Part shown: positions 21,401-31,540 of the stretch, piece by piece
Layout of the letters: the number at the start of each line of letters is the position of its first letter
Numbering within the stretch: the first letter of the stretch is position 1
Assembly: GCA_002633025.1 (NCBI GenBank)
Contig: NMRB01000668.1
Location: 98,414-162,413, forward strand
Length of the DNA stretch: 64,000 bases
Direction of reading: 5' to 3'
DNA from: Notospermus geniculatus
Taxonomy: Eukaryota; Nemertea; Pilidiophora; Heteronemertea; Lineidae
Position numbers and translations under genes: made by a program
The notes under the pieces: generated by a model
What the model was told of the DNA's origin: nothing
Databases searched by the model: none
Seen by the model: only the letters and a program-made list of their open reading frames with translations

Positions 21401-22043
21401 TGGAATAAAGAGTTTTGTCAGGAATGTGGTAACCATTCACGTTCCATTTGGAGATATCAAGGTGAGTCCCCGCCTCGCACAGTCCCGCAAAATGAATATT
21501 ACCAGAAGCTAAACGAATTTTAAGGTCTTCAAATCTTTGGCCATTATCGGCAGAGAGACTATTCACGTTAGAAAAACAGACATTAAGTAAGCCAATGGGC
21601 CCAGGATTACTCTCTATGTCCCCAGCACAGAGTAGAATATTGCTAATTATATTAGGATTAAGTATTGTTGATACAAAGGATAGTAAACCAGGTACAAATA
21701 ATATCAAGGTTAGGGACATAGAGAGCAGAACCATTATAAAACGAGGACAGATGAGATTCCGCTGGGAGCGGCACATCAGCGCCACAACAGAAAGTGCAAT
21801 GATAATAACAACTAGTCTTAGAATGATAAGAGCAAACACACAGCAGACAGCAAATGCCGTCGACTTAGAACCCAGGGCGGCAACTGCCAACCCAACACAC
21901 ATGAAAAATAGCAAGAAAACCGGCCACCTAAGGTAATACGAGGAGGGAGGCGAGGCGGAGACCCAAGGTTCTTGTGCGGAAAAAAAGACTCTGTTGTAAA
22001 AAAGACCAATAGATGCCCTCCAATGTGGAGTATCAACTGGCAT
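18432..22043 (-). CDS. LINE ORF2: membrane leader, 2A peptide, AP endonuclease, reverse transcriptase
   Basis: From the first ATG (22043) the protein is about 1203 residues. Residues 1-140 contain three strongly hydrophobic segments (about 40-59, 63-91 and 101-127). GDIESNPGP follows (about 141-149; bases 21597-21623), an exact match to the 2A motif D-V/I-E-x-N-P-G-P, which makes the ribosome skip the last Gly-Pro bond. Next is the APE-like endonuclease (CEAGTH, GGDFNCRSKMW, GSDHSTID) and then the RT (FLDIEGAFDAI, GVPQGSILGPLLFLLYIDD, YADD). The C-terminus has a CPCG..C zinc-binding-like block (GSCPCGANLQTTKHIFFDCD). The frame is open further upstream to a GTG at 22082. EN nicks target DNA and RT copies the RNA there. 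All key residues are present, so the copy could be active. Confidence 0.92.
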   Translation of the reverse strand: MPVDTPHWRASIGLFYNRVFFSAQEPWVSASPPSSYYLRWPVFLLFFMCVGLAVAALGSKSTAFAVCCVFALIILRLVVIIIALSVVALMCRSQRNLICPRFIMVLLSMSLTLILFVPGLLSFVSTILNPNIISNILLCAGDIESNPGPIGLLNVCFSNVNSLSADNGQRFEDLKIRLASGNIHFAGLCEAGTHLDISKWNVNGYHIPDKTLYSTRGRGMVIYIHESIAFNRRPDLEDASVESMWFELFTKDRKILLGSFYRSPSQTPFERSRFFTSLDNTLQKLDLNSEIVLFGGDFNCRSKMWWCDDVNTTEGTMLYDLCVNNSLFQLVKEPTRITPHSRSCLDLCFCNSPVFVSDTIVSPPLKGSDHSTIDIVTNFSSPTSSGIITKRVWKYDQTDIDALNTAVSNHNWGALFSADISAHELSRLFSERLFDIFETHIPHYDKKIRPKDMPWFNHDIKKAINKRNKLYKDVKKNPSVTNIQRFNDQAKIVSDLVVDAKLNYRTSLCESLDQYSSGTKSYWVLIKKLLGKRFLSDIPTIKSGNTVASSDLDKGDAFLQFFLQKFHHTLDVNTFPICSSKTDAVLSEIHFSTDSVRKLLLDLNCSQSVGSDRISNRMLKLVAASLDAPLCRLFNILISKHVFPSCWKEGIIVPIYKNKGEKSSIVNYRPVTLLNSLSKIFERVLYSNISRYILDNELIYHYQSGFLKGHDTQKQLAHITHMIKLNWNRKSYTRGVFLDIEGAFDAIPHHLLIFKLRSYGFGNNVLNLLSSYLDGRKRRVKANNFSTWSPDGAINSGVPQGSILGPLLFLLYIDDLHEVIEDSNLYLYADDSSLFLPAGRDEDMNTSHHLLQGDLNRMSRWSFKWKLNFKPSKSREVIFRGNNLPVRRFPSLNLGGEAIERVITHKHPGVILDDCLNFHAHIDSVVAKCNERLNPLKSLTHTVHSKHLEKNFNLFILPHLEYGSLVFDSATVQYLSSIELVLVSGCIHGTSAVKVRRCLGWMSLQDRRNEKKSTLVYDSVSGLAPPFISDLFNSFRYVNVREVRNPRTFRLPTGLSTCLLRSTFLSAIQLWESIPLSIKTRWSRNSFRYTLRKYLGGKSKMLTSMKLNLARRTEITLNRARADLIFRSHFFEHNFTTVSDGSCPCGANLQTTKHIFFDCDLCSDLRLDLVNGINSLANSDRILFQSSSRPDKMHLLLFGNDNL

Positions 22044-22648
22044 TATACAGGTTACAAAGAAAGAAGCAGGCCCCCACACCACACGCCACAGCCACCACGA
22101 AGGAATATATAGTGATCACATTGCATGTATGAATATAAATTGAGGCAACGGGGCACAGTGAGAAAAAACCTGCCGACATAGATGGTCGGAGGAGAGTATT
22201 TACAGGTGCAAATGTTGGAATATTCATAGGGAAATGAGACCCTAGAAGACGGTCTCCATGCAAGGAGAGAAAGATGCCCGTTGAGGCACCATACCATTGG
22301 CTCATCAGAGCATGAAGGAACACGGCAAAAAGACAGATTACGTACATAATAATAGTATGACTCGCACGGTGGGCTCTCTCATGTGAAAAAGTAAACACGG
22401 AAATAAAACAATACAGAAGGAGACGCATACAATAATTAAGACGTGTGACCACGCATAAAGGAAAGGTCGATGAACAAGGATGTTTTGGGGTTTAACCTCA
22501 TTGTAAGCACAACTCCAAGACTTGACATTTGAACTGAGTACACCTCATTGGGCTGACACATGGCGCAGTTAAACCCACAGGCGTTGACCCTAAGCCCTAC
22601 AAACAATGCAAAGAGGGACAATTGTAGAATATAGGGATTAGGGAACAA
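22033..22648 (-). other. Two small hydrophobic ORFs between LINE ORF1 and ORF2
   Basis: The 865-bp gap between ORF1 and ORF2 holds two overlapping short frames. The first (about 22646-22436, 70 codons) starts like a signal peptide (MFPNPYILQLSLFALFVGL). The second (ATG at 22428, stop at 22033) has about 132 codons with several hydrophobic stretches (MRLLLYCFISVFTF; TIYSFVVAVACGVGACFFL). Its stop overlaps the ORF2 ATG by 11 bases. Both may be chance frames in a spacer, or extra membrane proteins. Confidence 0.25.
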
Positions 22649-22947
22649 ACCATGTGCAATTCATATACATCTACTTGTACTGTATTGGTAATATGACAGC
22701 ATGTTTAGGAATACTACAGAGCTACGCCTATATGAAACTTTGAACACTGTTTAAAAAGTGATGTCTTGAGCGAAAAAAGAACTGCAGATCAAAAGGCGAT
22801 ATATTAGGCGAGACCAAAGTCCAAAATTGGTGATGAAAGATTGTTCATAGATTAGTGAAGAAAGAAAGTCCTTGAATGAGAAATAACAGCCACGATGCGA
22901 TTGGCAGGCAAGGGAAAGAGTCAAGAGTCTAATCGACAATCAGCAAG

Positions 22948-23739
22948 TTAGGAAGACCTAACAAGCTGCAGGAACGGTGCTTCCTTGGTTTGTTTGAGTT
23001 TAAAGAAACGTCTTTCAGCAGGCGGCATATTGAAACGCTTGGTGAGCAAGTCAGCCCGCAGTTTGGATAGGATTGGAGGCAAGTCCGATACAACCGAGAA
23101 TCCACTACCCTTGCCCAGATTCCGCGTGGAATTTAGCACGAGGTCGCGGTCCGTAAGGTGAACAAAACGGACGATGATGTTCCGTTTTTCGGGTTTGCCG
23201 CCCGGAAGACGGTGGGCTGCAGCAAATGACATCGTATCCACTTTGTCTTTAGAGATCCGAAGTTTTTGGACCATGAAGTTACGGGCAACTTCCTCAGTTG
23301 TCGATGAAGATTCGTTTAAACCTCCATCGATGCCTTTTATCACCAGGTTCCATTTACGACCCCAGACATCTAGCTTGATCAAAGAGTCGGCATGGGATTT
23401 CTGTTGGTCGTTAAGCTTAGCCTCAAGGACCTTGTTGGTAGCTTCCAGATCTTTTACTCTATCAGCGAGTCTGCCTATCTGTTCTTGGTAGCCTTGTAGT
23501 TTCGAACCCAGGGAATCTGCTTTATGAACGGACGTCCCTTGTTGGACCTCCAACACGTCGATACGATTTTTCAAATCCTCGACCGTAGTAGCTAGGTGCG
23601 CGACATTGGCATTGACATTGTAGTGGATTAAAGCGAAACACTTACTGATGTCCTTAAAGTCATGGCACTGGTAAGTTGCTTCGAGTTCTTCCAGTGTTCG
23701 CGCTTTGAGGTCTAAAATCTCCTTCAGAGTGTGTGGCAT
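22948..23739 (-). CDS. LINE ORF1 protein (coiled coil plus RRM-type nucleic-acid-binding region)
   Basis: About 263 residues from the ATG at 23739 (the open frame extends to a GTG at 23769, with a stop just upstream). Residues ~60-125 are heptad-rich (VEDLKNRIDVLEVQQG, LADRVKDLEATNKVLEAKL), a predicted coiled coil for trimerisation. The following part matches the L1-type ORF1p fold: WNLVIKGIDGG, FAAAHRLPGGKPEKRNIIVRF, then a basic C-terminal domain. Such proteins bind the element RNA and form the retrotransposition particle. It lies 905 bp upstream of the ORF2 ATG in the same direction. Confidence 0.85.
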   Translation of the reverse strand: MPHTLKEILDLKARTLEELEATYQCHDFKDISKCFALIHYNVNANVAHLATTVEDLKNRIDVLEVQQGTSVHKADSLGSKLQGYQEQIGRLADRVKDLEATNKVLEAKLNDQQKSHADSLIKLDVWGRKWNLVIKGIDGGLNESSSTTEEVARNFMVQKLRISKDKVDTMSFAAAHRLPGGKPEKRNIIVRFVHLTDRDLVLNSTRNLGKGSGFSVVSDLPPILSKLRADLLTKRFNMPPAERRFFKLKQTKEAPFLQLVRSS

Positions 23740-24258
23740 TTCGACCAAAGTATCCTTAACATAGACCACTAATCACAGCCGATCAAAATACCAGAAAAAA
23801 GGTTGCAGATAAGTCCGAGTACGACAATAAATATAACTTTAAGTCCCACAGTGGAAGCACACGACCAACACTATTCCGCCATCTTTCAAGCACACAATCT
23901 CACGGGAAAAAGCTCGGTTGAACATGCGAACGCAAGGGTTGCTACCCACCCCTACGAAAAATCGACGCACCACGTAATACCCAGCGCTCACAGCGGGCAA
24001 ATCGTGGAACTACACTTTGTACACAAACTCGCGTGCACAGGGGTCAAAATATCGAGAAGTAGTTGGAATATCGCGATGAAAATTGAATTATAAGATACCG
24101 GCAAGAAAGACAAGTCGATTGACGTATAAATCATCAAATTTGACCAAGCCGTTGAGGTGCTATCGTTGACAAACCTCACGCCAATCGAAAGTGGAATGGA
24201 GTGTAGTATTCAATAATGAACTACAATATATATAATATACATTCCAGGTCTGATCTCA

Positions 24259-24455
24259 TCTTTTGTGGAAATGAGTGAGCGGTACCCAGTGCACCTGGAC
24301 ACCCCAGCTGTGACTGCTAAAGATGACCCCAACTGCATCGGCTGTCCCGAAACCACCAACGACTCAACTTATTGCTGACGCAGCAAAAAGAAGTCTCGCT
24401 TACAAGACCGAGGAGGTGAAGAAGAGTATTGAATTAGTTCAACCTTCCAGGTAAG
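24259..24455 (+). other. Possible exon fragment, weakly cystatin-like
   Basis: An ATG frame at 24271 gives MSERYPVHLDTP and CIGCPETTND, then stops at TGA; one base out of phase the text continues QLIADAAKRSLAYKTEEVKKS and meets a consensus donor (TCCAG|GTAAGAA, ~24449). A CxGCP start with a downstream VKK helix recalls cystatin/kininogen domains. It would need a one-base frameshift, so this is weak. Confidence 0.15.
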
Positions 24456-24680
24456 AATCCAACATATCTTCCATCTGGTTCAGGATATCTAGCTGTCTCT
24501 GATCATTCATATTACACAAACTGGCAACAACAACCCTCACTCCAGCACTCAAACCTCCGGCCGCAAAATATGAGACATGATCCAGGTATATACATGTATA
24601 CAAGTTTGGACTATCAATTGGGAATGGCGAAAAACTTTGACCCATCGCCCCACTGCACATACTAGCGGAAATGTATCTTA

Positions 24681-25048
24681 AGCGGCTCTCACACGTGCGA
24701 CAGTTGGCCTGCGTTTAATTGCGATAGACAATCGCAGGTGTACTGTCGTAAATTAACGCAAACTATCGCAGACCTTGCGATAATATTGCAGACAATCGCG
24801 TATAATCGTGAAATTTTGGAAATGTTCAAAAAATTAAACTCTGTCGCATACTTATGGCAAAGGAACCGCAGATTCGTCGCAAAATATCGCACAATGTCGC
24901 AAAATATCGTTTATAACCCCAAATTATCGGTGTCGACTGAAGAGGCTGCAGACAGGAAACCCGTAAATTTTGGCCAAGGTTTAGAAATTAGAAAATTGTC
25001 GCAGGATTGTCGCAGCTGTTATCGCAGATTGTCGCAAACAGTTGCCAA
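24681..25048. mobile_element. Truncated copy of the 11-490 MITE
   Basis: Starts AGCGGCTCTCACACGTGCGA after TTA (24678-24680) and follows the reverse complement of 11-490 closely until about 25048, where similarity ends (some 150 bases of the element are missing). Rich in TCGCA words. Confidence 0.85.
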
Positions 25049-25307
25049 CTTCTATTTGTAACGGCAAAACACCACACCGCAACTGCGCAAAAAGTGATAT
25101 CTGAAACTTAGTCAAATAGGAGCACCTGCAACCACAGATGATGATGATGACGATATTCCTCCACAGTCTGTTGGTAGGTTGATCATTGTATACCCAGCAC
25201 AACGTTGCTATTAGAGTTGTTACCTATTCATGACTGTCAGGGGTCCTTACTATCAGGGGAGATTTTGTCATGTAATACCTGATCCAATTTCGGGTACTTA
25301 CCAAAGT

Positions 25308-25650
25308 TCTCAAAACGTCCTGCCCCGTCCTAAAATAATCGTAAAACGGGCTAGAACGTGTAACCCTTGGCCAAATAATGCCTCGATGTTCTGGAGCACC
25401 CTTCCCGTCCATGAAGTTCGTAAAAAGACTGTAAAAAGTTGCTAGTAGTGAGCTTTCGCAACCGCCCGGTTAGGTCCTACGACTACGTTTATCTATTGTG
25501 TGAGTTGACTCGAACAATAGATAAACGTTGTTGTAGGGCCTAACCGGGTGGTTGCGAAAGCTCACTACTACATCCACTCCGTTCGCACACAGTTTGAGCC
25601 CGTTCGGCAAAATTTTCAAGAACGTACTGAGAACTATCTCAGTGTGATTG
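25308..25650. mobile_element. Relative of the LTR MITE (7658), reverse orientation, with nested hairpin
   Basis: From GTTCTCAAAACGTCCTGCCC to CTATCTCAGTGTGATTGGGA the sequence matches the complement of 7658-7904. The left end of the element is replaced by other sequence. It is interrupted by the hairpin at 25446-25567, absent from the 7658 copy. Confidence 0.8.
25446..25567. mobile_element. Hairpin element, 122 bp, nested in a MITE
   Basis: TAGTGAGCTTTCGCAACC..CCCGGTTAGG pairs with CCTAACCGGG..GGTTGCGAAAGCTCACTA; an inner CGTTTATCTATTGT pairs with ACAATAGATAAACG. The apex carries CTCGAACAATAG. The other MITE copy (7658) gives the empty site, so this is a genuine insertion. Confidence 0.85.
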
Positions 25651-25851
25651 GGACATTAGCGTCGCTGTTGGTACTATTGCCTGAAGGTCAACCTGTAACC
25701 TGCATTTATACCAACCACTCTGCAGCACAGAACTTCTTCGGGTGTTGGCGTTGGGCGGCAGTGGTCACAGTGATACCAGGGTGCAACTTCTTGGCGTGGT
25801 AATTCAGGTGGAGGTGAAAGGGGAATGTGGCACACCATCCGCTATTGCTAT

Positions 25852-26398
25852 AGATGTTCTTCACGTGACGTCACACCCTAATTAGCATATATTTGATAGG
25901 ACTGAATTGATGCGGCCATATTAGCCGTCAGTGTCAATGAGGTTCACTGAAAGAAATCTGATTTTAACTGGAATATTTTCCAATGTACCTTTCTTATCAT
26001 TTCAGTTTCTTAATATATGATTTGTGAAATAAAATTAGGCCTTGTACTGATGGACGCCTCGTTTAAACATGGGCCATTGAACCATCTTTTTTGAAGATGG
26101 GGATTTGGCCCAGTGGTTTAAGGCGTGCTGCCCCTTAGTGCTGGCGATTGATGCCTTATGCGAGGGTCCGTGGGTTCGATTCTGGTAGAAAGCCATGTCT
26201 TTCACCTTAGAAACCCGATTTCTATTTCGTGAAATAAAATTACATGTTCTACAGGAGTCTGATGATTGAACGACACCTGTCTGTTGTAAAAAATTAGTGC
26301 TGAATTATAGTTGTAGTGTATTACTGACGGCCAAGCACTTGGCTAATTATGTATTATAGCTCATTAGCATTGAGTTATGACGTCGGTGAAGAACGTCT
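25852..26398. mobile_element. Non-autonomous ISL2EU element (family of 51403-60730), TSD AT
   Basis: Ends AGATGTTCTTCACGTGACGT and ACGTCGGTGAAGAACGTCT are flanked by AT (25850-25851, 26399-26400) and match the ends of the large element at 51403-60730. No coding capacity remains. The interior holds a tRNA-like SINE (about 26100-26245). Confidence 0.82.
26100..26245 (+). mobile_element. tRNA-derived SINE, copy 1
   Basis: A-box-like GGCCCAGTGGTTTAAGG and B-box GGTTCGATTC with about 55 bases between (long variable arm, as in tRNA-Leu/Ser), then a body AAGCCATGTCTTTCACCTTAG..CCCGATTTC. The same sequence occurs on the minus strand at 44705-44831. Confidence 0.65.
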
Positions 26399-26584
26399 AT
26401 TGCCACATTCTTTAGTTCTGGGTGGCGTGATATTGCCTGTCTACCAAATTCCAGTAGTTGTTCACGAGTGAGTGCCTGAAGGATTTCCTGTTGAATGAAT
26501 AAAAACGTAAATAAAGAGCAATGACAAACTATGATAAAAACCATTATACTTAATTAGTCTAAATGCCCACTTAATGTCCCATTC

Positions 26585-26696
26585 CAGGGGCCGTATGCAT
26601 AAAACACCTTAAGTGTAAAATTTCCCTTATCTTTCGTTTGGAACAATACTTGAAGGGAAATTTTGCACTCAAAATGTTTTATGCATACGACCCCTG
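26585..26696. mobile_element. Hairpin element (GTATGCATAAAAC arms), copy 2
   Basis: CAGGGGCCGTATGCATAAAA pairs with TTTTATGCATACGACCCCTG; AAAATTTCCCTT pairs with AAGGGAAATTTT. The apex is TTTCGTTTGGAACAATACTT, so it contains eight of the nine bases of the shared apex word. Same family as 17409-17526. Confidence 0.82.
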
Positions 26697-26835
26697 AAAT
26701 CCTAGGTTGACGATAATGGGGTGGGGGATGGTCAGAAATAGTAATGTCCTGGATCAATAAAAAGATTTGTCAATAACCCCACCGCATTATCTTCAACTAA
26801 TGCCCACTGTAAGAATCAAATTTTATCAATTCGTC

Positions 26836-26975
26836 ATTCAAAAATAGGACCGGCTCTATTCCATCAATCTGTGATTGACGAAAAATATTTCGTCCAATTT
26901 CCCGCCGTGCACGATCAATCGTTTTGGTCAAGTTTTCTTCAACCAACTTTGGGGGATCGTGTACAGCGGGCCTTA
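26836..26975. mobile_element. Truncated relative of the 6836 MITE
   Basis: The right part (GGGGGATCGTGTACAGCGGGCC, CACGATCAATC, TTGGTCAA) matches the complement of the 6836-7252 element. The other end is not present. Confidence 0.5.
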
Positions 26976-27054
26976 GTTCTACCTATCGACAGGGCCATAC
27001 CTTCCGTTCTCGTGAATAAAACTCAAATAAATGAAAAGCAGGACTAGTTTCAAA

Positions 27055-28224
27055 CAAGAGGCCCATGGGCCTTGCGCTCAGCTGACTTTGTAATAGTTGT
27101 TTGGAGTGGTGACTGTAGTGGGCAATTGTTTCCAAGCTGGAGAAGACATTGTGTGTAAATTTGTTGTTTATTGAGTCTGGAGGATTACAAGAGAATGATG
27201 CTTCTTATCAGGTAACTGTTAACCAGAATTAACACTGGAAATGTGCAACACTCAGAGACATTACACCAGACTCAACACTGGAAACGTGCAACACTCAGAG
27301 GTGTTACACCAGAATTAACAATGAAAATGTGCAACACTCAGAGATATTACACTGAGAATTAACACTGGAAACGTGCAAGACTCACAGATGTTTCACCAGA
27401 ATCAGCAATGTGCAACNNNNNNNNNNNNNNNNNNNNNNNNNNNNNNNNNNNNNNNNNNNNNNNNNNNNNNNNNNNNNNNNNNNNNNNNNNNNNNNNNNNN
27501 NNNNNNNNNNNNNNNNNNNNNNNNNNNNNNNNNNNNNNNNNNNNNNNNNNNNNNNNNNNNNNNNNNNNNNNNNNNNNNNNNNNNNNNNNNNNNNNNNNNN
27601 NNNNNNNNNNNNNNNNNNNNNNNNNNNNNNNNNNNNNNNNNNNNNNNNNNNNNNNNNNNNNNNNNNNNNNNNNNNNNNNNNNNNNNNNNNNNNNNNNNNN
27701 NNNNNNNNNNNNNNNNNNNNNNNNNNNNNNNNNNNNNNNNNNNNNNNNNNNNNNNNNNNNNNNNNNNNNNNNNNNNNNNNNNNNNNNNNNNNNNNNNNNN
27801 NNNNNNNNNNNNNNNNNNNNNNNNNNNNNNNNNNNNNNNNNNNNNNNNNNNNNNNNNNNNNNNNNNNNNNNNNNNNNNNNNNNNNNNNNNNNNNNNNNNN
27901 NNNNNNNNNNNNNNNNNNNNNNNNNNNNNNNNNNNNNNNNNNNNNNNNNCCCCCCCGGTGGAAAAATTTTGAACAATTTGCCGCTACTGGAGGTGAGGAA
28001 AATAATAAGCAACACAATATATCAGTTACAGTTTGATTTGTTTTCTCTGGACTGAGTAATGAGGATTTTTCATTTTATGGAATACGCCCCCTGGAGAGCA
28101 GAATGTAGGTCAAATCGCGGAAATTTTTGGTTCTGTTTCGAGCCCTCCCTAGGGCCTAACACTCCAGCAAATTTCAGGGCCCTGGGCCTCGTGGTTGCAA
28201 AACGTGCCAGTTTACAGACTACAG

Positions 28225-28256
<32 letters not shown>

Positions 28257-28318
28257 GGACGCCACTCAGTATACATATGAATAGCTCCGCTGACCTTTGG
28301 TCAGCTGAGCTAAAAAGG
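27055..28318. repeat. Repeat element with ~50-bp tandem array and assembly gap
   Basis: A unit of about 50 bp (CAGAATTAACACTGGAAA..TGTGCAACACTCAGAG) is repeated at least four times from about 27210 to the gap. Bases 27417-27949 are N. The outer sequences CAGCTGAC (about 27078) and GGTCAGCTGAGC (about 28300) are inverted. A (CA)n microsatellite lies at 28225-28253. ORFs spanning the Ns are meaningless. Confidence 0.7.
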
Positions 28319-28490
28319 GTTATCGCTGTCACTCATTATTCATGGCACTGTCGTCAGTATTTTGTGTATCGTTCATCTTTCCTGGCATTTTTGTCATGTT
28401 TGTCGCATCGTTGAGGAATTATCAGGCAGATGGTGATGGTGTTCAGATCATCACTTTCTTTGTCAAACAGGCCTGCACGTAGAGCAGCTC

Positions 28491-28841
28491 TCACTCAGCA
28501 CGTGCATCACTTTTAGGCACCTTCACACGCTTCAGATGTGGCTGAATGTCCTTGGTACACTGTTTCAACAAGACCACTCTGTCATCCTTTGAATACTGCC
28601 GCATCAAACCACAAGTAAATTGAGGGGGAAATTGTGAAAATCCACATTTTATGGCCTGGTGCTGGCCCTGACATGCCTGACCATGCTGTTCCTCCTCCAT
28701 TTTGTTTCCTCTGGTAAACTTCGTGACATCGATTCCATGGCTGCCGGGGAGCATCACGATGGGCGGGGGGAATTGGGGCAGCGAGAATTGGGGTTGGGGT
28801 TGGGGAACACAGATATGAATTTCTTCATAATTTTGGGACAT
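28491..28841 (-). other. Unassigned ORF, 116 codons
   Basis: ATG at 28841, stop at 28491. The N-terminal part is proline/glutamine-rich (low complexity, PQPQPQF..PQFPPP); the C-terminal part is basic (MRQYSKDDRVVLLKQCTKDI, LKRVKVPKS). I recognise no family, and the length is not beyond chance. Confidence 0.2.
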
Positions 28842-28849
28842 CCTTTTAG

Positions 28850-30170
28850 CGCAGTTAGCGAGCCATTTGTCTCTTTTTAAAATAGGGGCTCAATGTTTAC
28901 AGCAATTTTAGAGCAAAAAACGTTAGAATTCAAAATTCGACTGATAGCACGCGGAATGAGTTGACAAAGATTTTATTTTTCCAAATGAAAGAGACATCCT
29001 TCCTCTATCTCTGAAACTATATTTCATCCCCAAATCCCTGCAAAGGGTGAAATATACATGTAAGCATCAAAATAGGAGGCATTCTCCGAAAAATTCGGGG
29101 TTAGCAATGTTCCCCGGCTTTGCACCCTTATTTCGGGAATATTAAGGGCCAACATTTACCGTGGAAAAAATAGCCCAAGACTTCTATTTTCATAATCCAG
29201 TAACCAATATCTGTTTGATTTCATCCTGTGAGTGCAAAAAATCTGCAAACCCAGGCTATTTTTCATGAATAACTGTCATAACAGCAAAGGGATAATGCAT
29301 TGAAAGGGTTAACGCCTCCTATTTATTAACAGTGTGATTATTCGCAAAAAGATTTTACCAGGCGTCAGCCTGCCCCAAGGCCTAAATACATGTATCATAG
29401 AAATTTGAGCAAGATCCGCTGACCCCCCACCTTATCACTTTTTGCAGATTTTGCATGGTTTATCCATGGACTGACACTTAACCCTTTCGGTCCTAACTAA
29501 AAGTGAAAAGTTTCGTAACATTTCGTAACATGAATTTCTGATGTCTCTACAAAAACGCGCCTAGCTCCCAAAATATGCAACCAAAACAGGTGACAAGGCA
29601 CTCATTCTGGAGGCAAGTAAATGGGCCACGACCTCATGCAGGTTTGCTTCTTCCAAAATGTCTGTGAGAGAAACAGGCCAGAGGCGAAGATGCAAGTTGT
29701 CAGGTTGCCAATCTTTAAACGTCTATATCTCCATAACCGTTGCTCCTACGCGTCTGAAAATTGGTCAGAATGAAGCTATTTTTTTTCTACTCTTTCTTTT
29801 GGCGCTAGTCACGTCGTCGTAGCTGCTTTCGTTCCGGAGATAGAGCCATTTTGTCACAACAAGTCAGATTTGCACTTTGGAGTCTGTCAATCTATAGGCC
29901 TAGACCCCGGGACAAACGTTAAAACGCAGTTTTAGCCAGGTTTCTTCAAAAGGAGCAAAACCGCGTATTGAGGGGGGGGGGGTAGTCTCGCATTAAAAAA
30001 ATATGCAAAGCAGACGTCAATCGGTCTACTGGTTGCGATTCTAGACGCAGCGGTTCATGGGCTCGCCGCCAGGCGAAAAAACGGCGTAGCAAGCGAGTCA
30101 CATTCGTGAACCAGGTCGTCAAATTGCCTTAGTCTGAGATTTGTCGAGCTGAGCAATTTTAGTTCCTTGG
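28850..30170. other. No gene recognised
   Basis: AT-rich, with short poly-G runs (about 29970-29980). No ORF, splice-bounded exon, RNA gene or element end was identified. Confidence 0.45.
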
Positions 30171-30171
30171 T

Positions 30172-30326
30172 TAAAGCGGCGAATCCACTGTCGCGATTTG
30201 GGCTTGAGACGGGGCTGCGGTCCCTTGCGATCGCCTTATATGGCAATCGGAAGTCCTTATAAGGTAACCGCAAGGGAACGGAAGCGCGTCTCAAACCAAA
30301 ATCGTGACAGTGGATCACCCGCTTTA
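30172..30326. mobile_element. Short MITE, AAGCGG ends
   Basis: TAAAGCGGCGAATCCACTGT pairs with ACAGTGGATCACCCGCTTTA; CGATTTGGGCTTGAGACG pairs with CGTCTCAAACCAAAATCG; CCCTTGCG pairs with CGCAAGGG. About 155 bp, TA or TTA-like flanks. Confidence 0.7.
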
Positions 30327-30329
30327 CGG

Positions 30330-31540
30330 CCATGTCCGCACCAACCAACGTCGGTTTTTCAACCAAAAACTAACTCTTTTCCTTGACTACTTTTTAGACC
30401 ACCAGATGACCCAACACGTTCAGCAGCCAACAAGATTTAGAGAGAATCAAAGACCTACTAGGAAATTCAGATTTGAGAAGTTGGTATGCTTCCTTTCAGT
30501 CGACCCGCAAAGGTATGAACAGCGCCACGACGTGTCAGCCGCGGTATTTCGCGGTAGTAACTGCTAAATCACTGAACGAAAGCGAGGCAGTGACGTAGGC
30601 TTAGCAGACGCTATAAAACAATCACTAATTACGCACGATTAGGCAGACGTTTGAAGGTGGCGTGATGTTTACATGTTGATGCATGTTTCTCTACGAAAGT
30701 TGCCGAAAATTTCCTCGAAATCGGTTGTTTTGGGAGTTATCGATCGAAAGGTAACCTTGTGTTTTCGAAAACAGGCGTTCTTCAAAGTGCGTAAACTTTC
30801 TTGGATTTTTAAAACTTCTGCTTAGGTCATTCGGATTGTTATAACATAGAAGAATCCACATGCGAAGCGTGGTTTTATGCACGCATGTCTGCGGGTTGAA
30901 AATCACCCCGAAACACAACCACATTTTCAAGAAATTTCCATCAGTTTATCCATTGTCTAACTTGGTTCCATGGGCTCCGACGGTGGCGCTGACTGGTAGA
31001 ATCGTCATTCAGCGCCACGTCCGACGTCCAAGGAACCAGGTTATGGCTGCGAGAATCGTTACTACTGCTGTTCAAACTGCGTACAAAAACTTGGAATACC
31101 ATGCCGAAGTATGAAATTAACACAGATTGGAGATTGATAGTTTCTTCGTCTATTCAGTTTTGCTGGTTTTATGCAGGCATGTATTTATGGAGTTATGGCG
31201 ATGTTTTTAACAACGCTCTACTGCAAATGACCTCCAATTTTGTGCGGAGGACAAATTTCTTAAATGATTTCTCTTCACTCGTTTGCTTTATGCCAAAATA
31301 AATTACACTAATGGAAATCTCAATGTCTTAGCTAAAGACTGATATATAGTTTATGTGGTTGAATTTGAACGGTCTTCTCGACAAACGCAATTTTGTGCTA
31401 TGTGTCCGATTTCTCGAATGAGGTACTCGAGAAACCTCGTCGAGGGCCCCGATCACCTATTACGTATTTTCCCGCGCGCAAAATAAATCTGCCGTAGAAA
31501 AGGACCTTTGCGGGTCGACTGCTTAACCCAGGACGAATAT
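30330..31540. repeat. No gene; one hairpin at 30959-31043
   Basis: AACTTGGTTCC..CCGACG..TGGCGCTGA pairs with TCAGCGCCACGTCCGACG..GGAACCAGGTT around a 16-base loop without the shared apex word. The rest holds no feature I can support. Confidence 0.5.

Larger units (their letters stand above)
17890..24190 (-). mobile_element. APE-type non-LTR retrotransposon (CR1/L2-like), apparently full length
   Basis: On the minus strand, ORF1 (23739-22948) and ORF2 (22043-18432) are both uninterrupted. The 3' UTR runs to about 17890 and ends with AATAATAAACAC-type sequence, containing possible AATAAA signals. Upstream of ORF1 about 400 bp of leader lacks stop-free coding; the exact 5' end is not visible. 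ORF1 type and endonuclease-RT sequence place it in the CR1/L2/Jockey group. A G11 run at 18128 and a 39-bp direct duplication joined by an N at 18204 lie in the 3' UTR. Confidence 0.88.

Noticed and set aside
27359-28055. Long ORFs of about 200 codons on both strands
   Set aside because: They run through the 533-base N gap (27417-27949) and have no real coding sequence.
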